Shown piece by piece: positions 5,941 through 6,266 of a stretch of DNA of 6,266 bases (position 1 is its first letter; every line of letters starts with the position of its first letter). The notes beneath the pieces are model-generated. The model was not told the DNA's origin. It saw only the letters and a program-made list of their open reading frames with translations, and did no database searches. Source of the DNA: Treponema sp. (lineage in GTDB: Bacteria > Spirochaetota > Spirochaetia > Treponematales > Breznakiellaceae); NCBI GenBank assembly GCA_031261385.1, contig JAISJS010000267.1:1-6266 (forward strand). Reading direction: 5' to 3'. The translations under genes were made by a program, and so were the position numbers.

Positions 5941-6266
5941 ATGAAAAAAATCACTGTGGTTCTTTGTTTTGGTTTTTTAATTCTCCAGGGAGCTTTTGCC
6001 GCCTCCCCGGAAGGGTTTATGGAAAATACTACCCGGCGCTTCGGCATATTTATCGGCTCCAACAACGGAGGCCGGGGCAGGGTGATGCTCCGCTATGCAG
6101 TGAGCGATGCCAGGGCTATCGCAAAAGTTTTTAGCGACATGGGTGGCATCGGTGTTGAAGACAATATCCTCCTTGTGGAACCTGCTCTCCGGGATATCAA
6201 CCGGCAGATTCAGATTATCAGCGACCGGGTAGAGAATGCAAAACAGAACTATAAGCGGACCGAACT
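5941..6266 (+). CDS. Secreted caspase-like protein (peptidase C14 fold), N-terminal fragment
   Basis: An open frame from ATG 5941 to the right edge gives 108 codons plus two bases of a Leu codon. Residues 1-20 are a classic signal peptide (MKKITVV basic start, hydrophobic core, AFA before the cut at about 20/21). The mature part starts with a caspase-fold first strand, 'RFGIFIGSNNGG' (33-44), then the helix 'LRYAVSDARAIAKVFSDMGGI' split as LRYAVSDA (50-57) and AIAKVF (59-64), and a second strand 'NILLVEP' (75-81). This is the usual beginning of bacterial peptidase C14/metacaspase-like proteins. The catalytic His and Cys would come later and are not in the window, so activity cannot be judged. 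It starts 2 nt after the anti-sigma stop, and its ribosome site AAGGGG (5930-5935) overlaps that gene's last codons. This points to a shared operon with the sigma and anti-sigma genes. Full length and other domains are unknown. Confidence 0.82.
   Translation, partial: MKKITVVLCFGFLILQGAFAASPEGFMENTTRRFGIFIGSNNGGRGRVMLRYAVSDARAIAKVFSDMGGIGVEDNILLVEPALRDINRQIQIISDRVENAKQNYKRTE

Noticed and set aside
1..6266. CRISPR arrays, tRNA or rRNA genes, insertion sequences, attachment sites.
   Set aside because: No regularly spaced repeats, transposase or integrase coding, or tRNA-like cloverleaf was recognised on either strand by eye.

Overview
The window reads as chromosomal DNA of a spirochaete, most likely a Treponema relative with fairly balanced base composition (the termite-gut treponemes fit best). 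The call rests on remembered resemblance of three proteins to treponemal ones: the 433-residue enolase, the paired TIGR03546/TIGR03545-type membrane proteins, and the sigma factor / membrane anti-sigma / exported caspase-like set. No database search was possible, so the genus is an inference.

Layout, left to right. Positions 1-122 (minus strand) hold the first 40 codons of a DEAD-box RNA helicase that runs off the left edge. A divergent intergenic region (123-227) carries a perfect 12-bp tandem repeat and a good sigma-70-type promoter lying almost on top of the next start codon. Positions 228-755 and 757-3036 are a tightly coupled two-gene unit: a small multi-pass membrane protein, then a large single-pass, AsmA-like, coiled-coil-rich envelope protein. 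Positions 3113-4414 encode enolase, with a strong ribosome binding site and a small inverted repeat in its promoter region. Enolase is followed by a 47-nt palindrome (4416-4462) and an intrinsic terminator (4473-4512).

The right third (4563-6266) is a separate operon on the + strand: an ECF-type sigma factor, a transmembrane anti-sigma-like protein whose outer part resembles DUF4384, and the start of a secreted caspase-like (peptidase C14 fold) protein. The first two genes overlap by ATGA and the second and third are 2 nt apart, so the three are almost certainly co-transcribed and probably translationally coupled. The likely logic is a trans-envelope signalling circuit. The anti-sigma protein holds the sigma factor at the membrane and senses something outside through its C-terminal domain, and the exported caspase-like protein is its partner, effector or target. 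This module is the most interesting part of the window; the rest is housekeeping or conserved but uncharacterised envelope biology.
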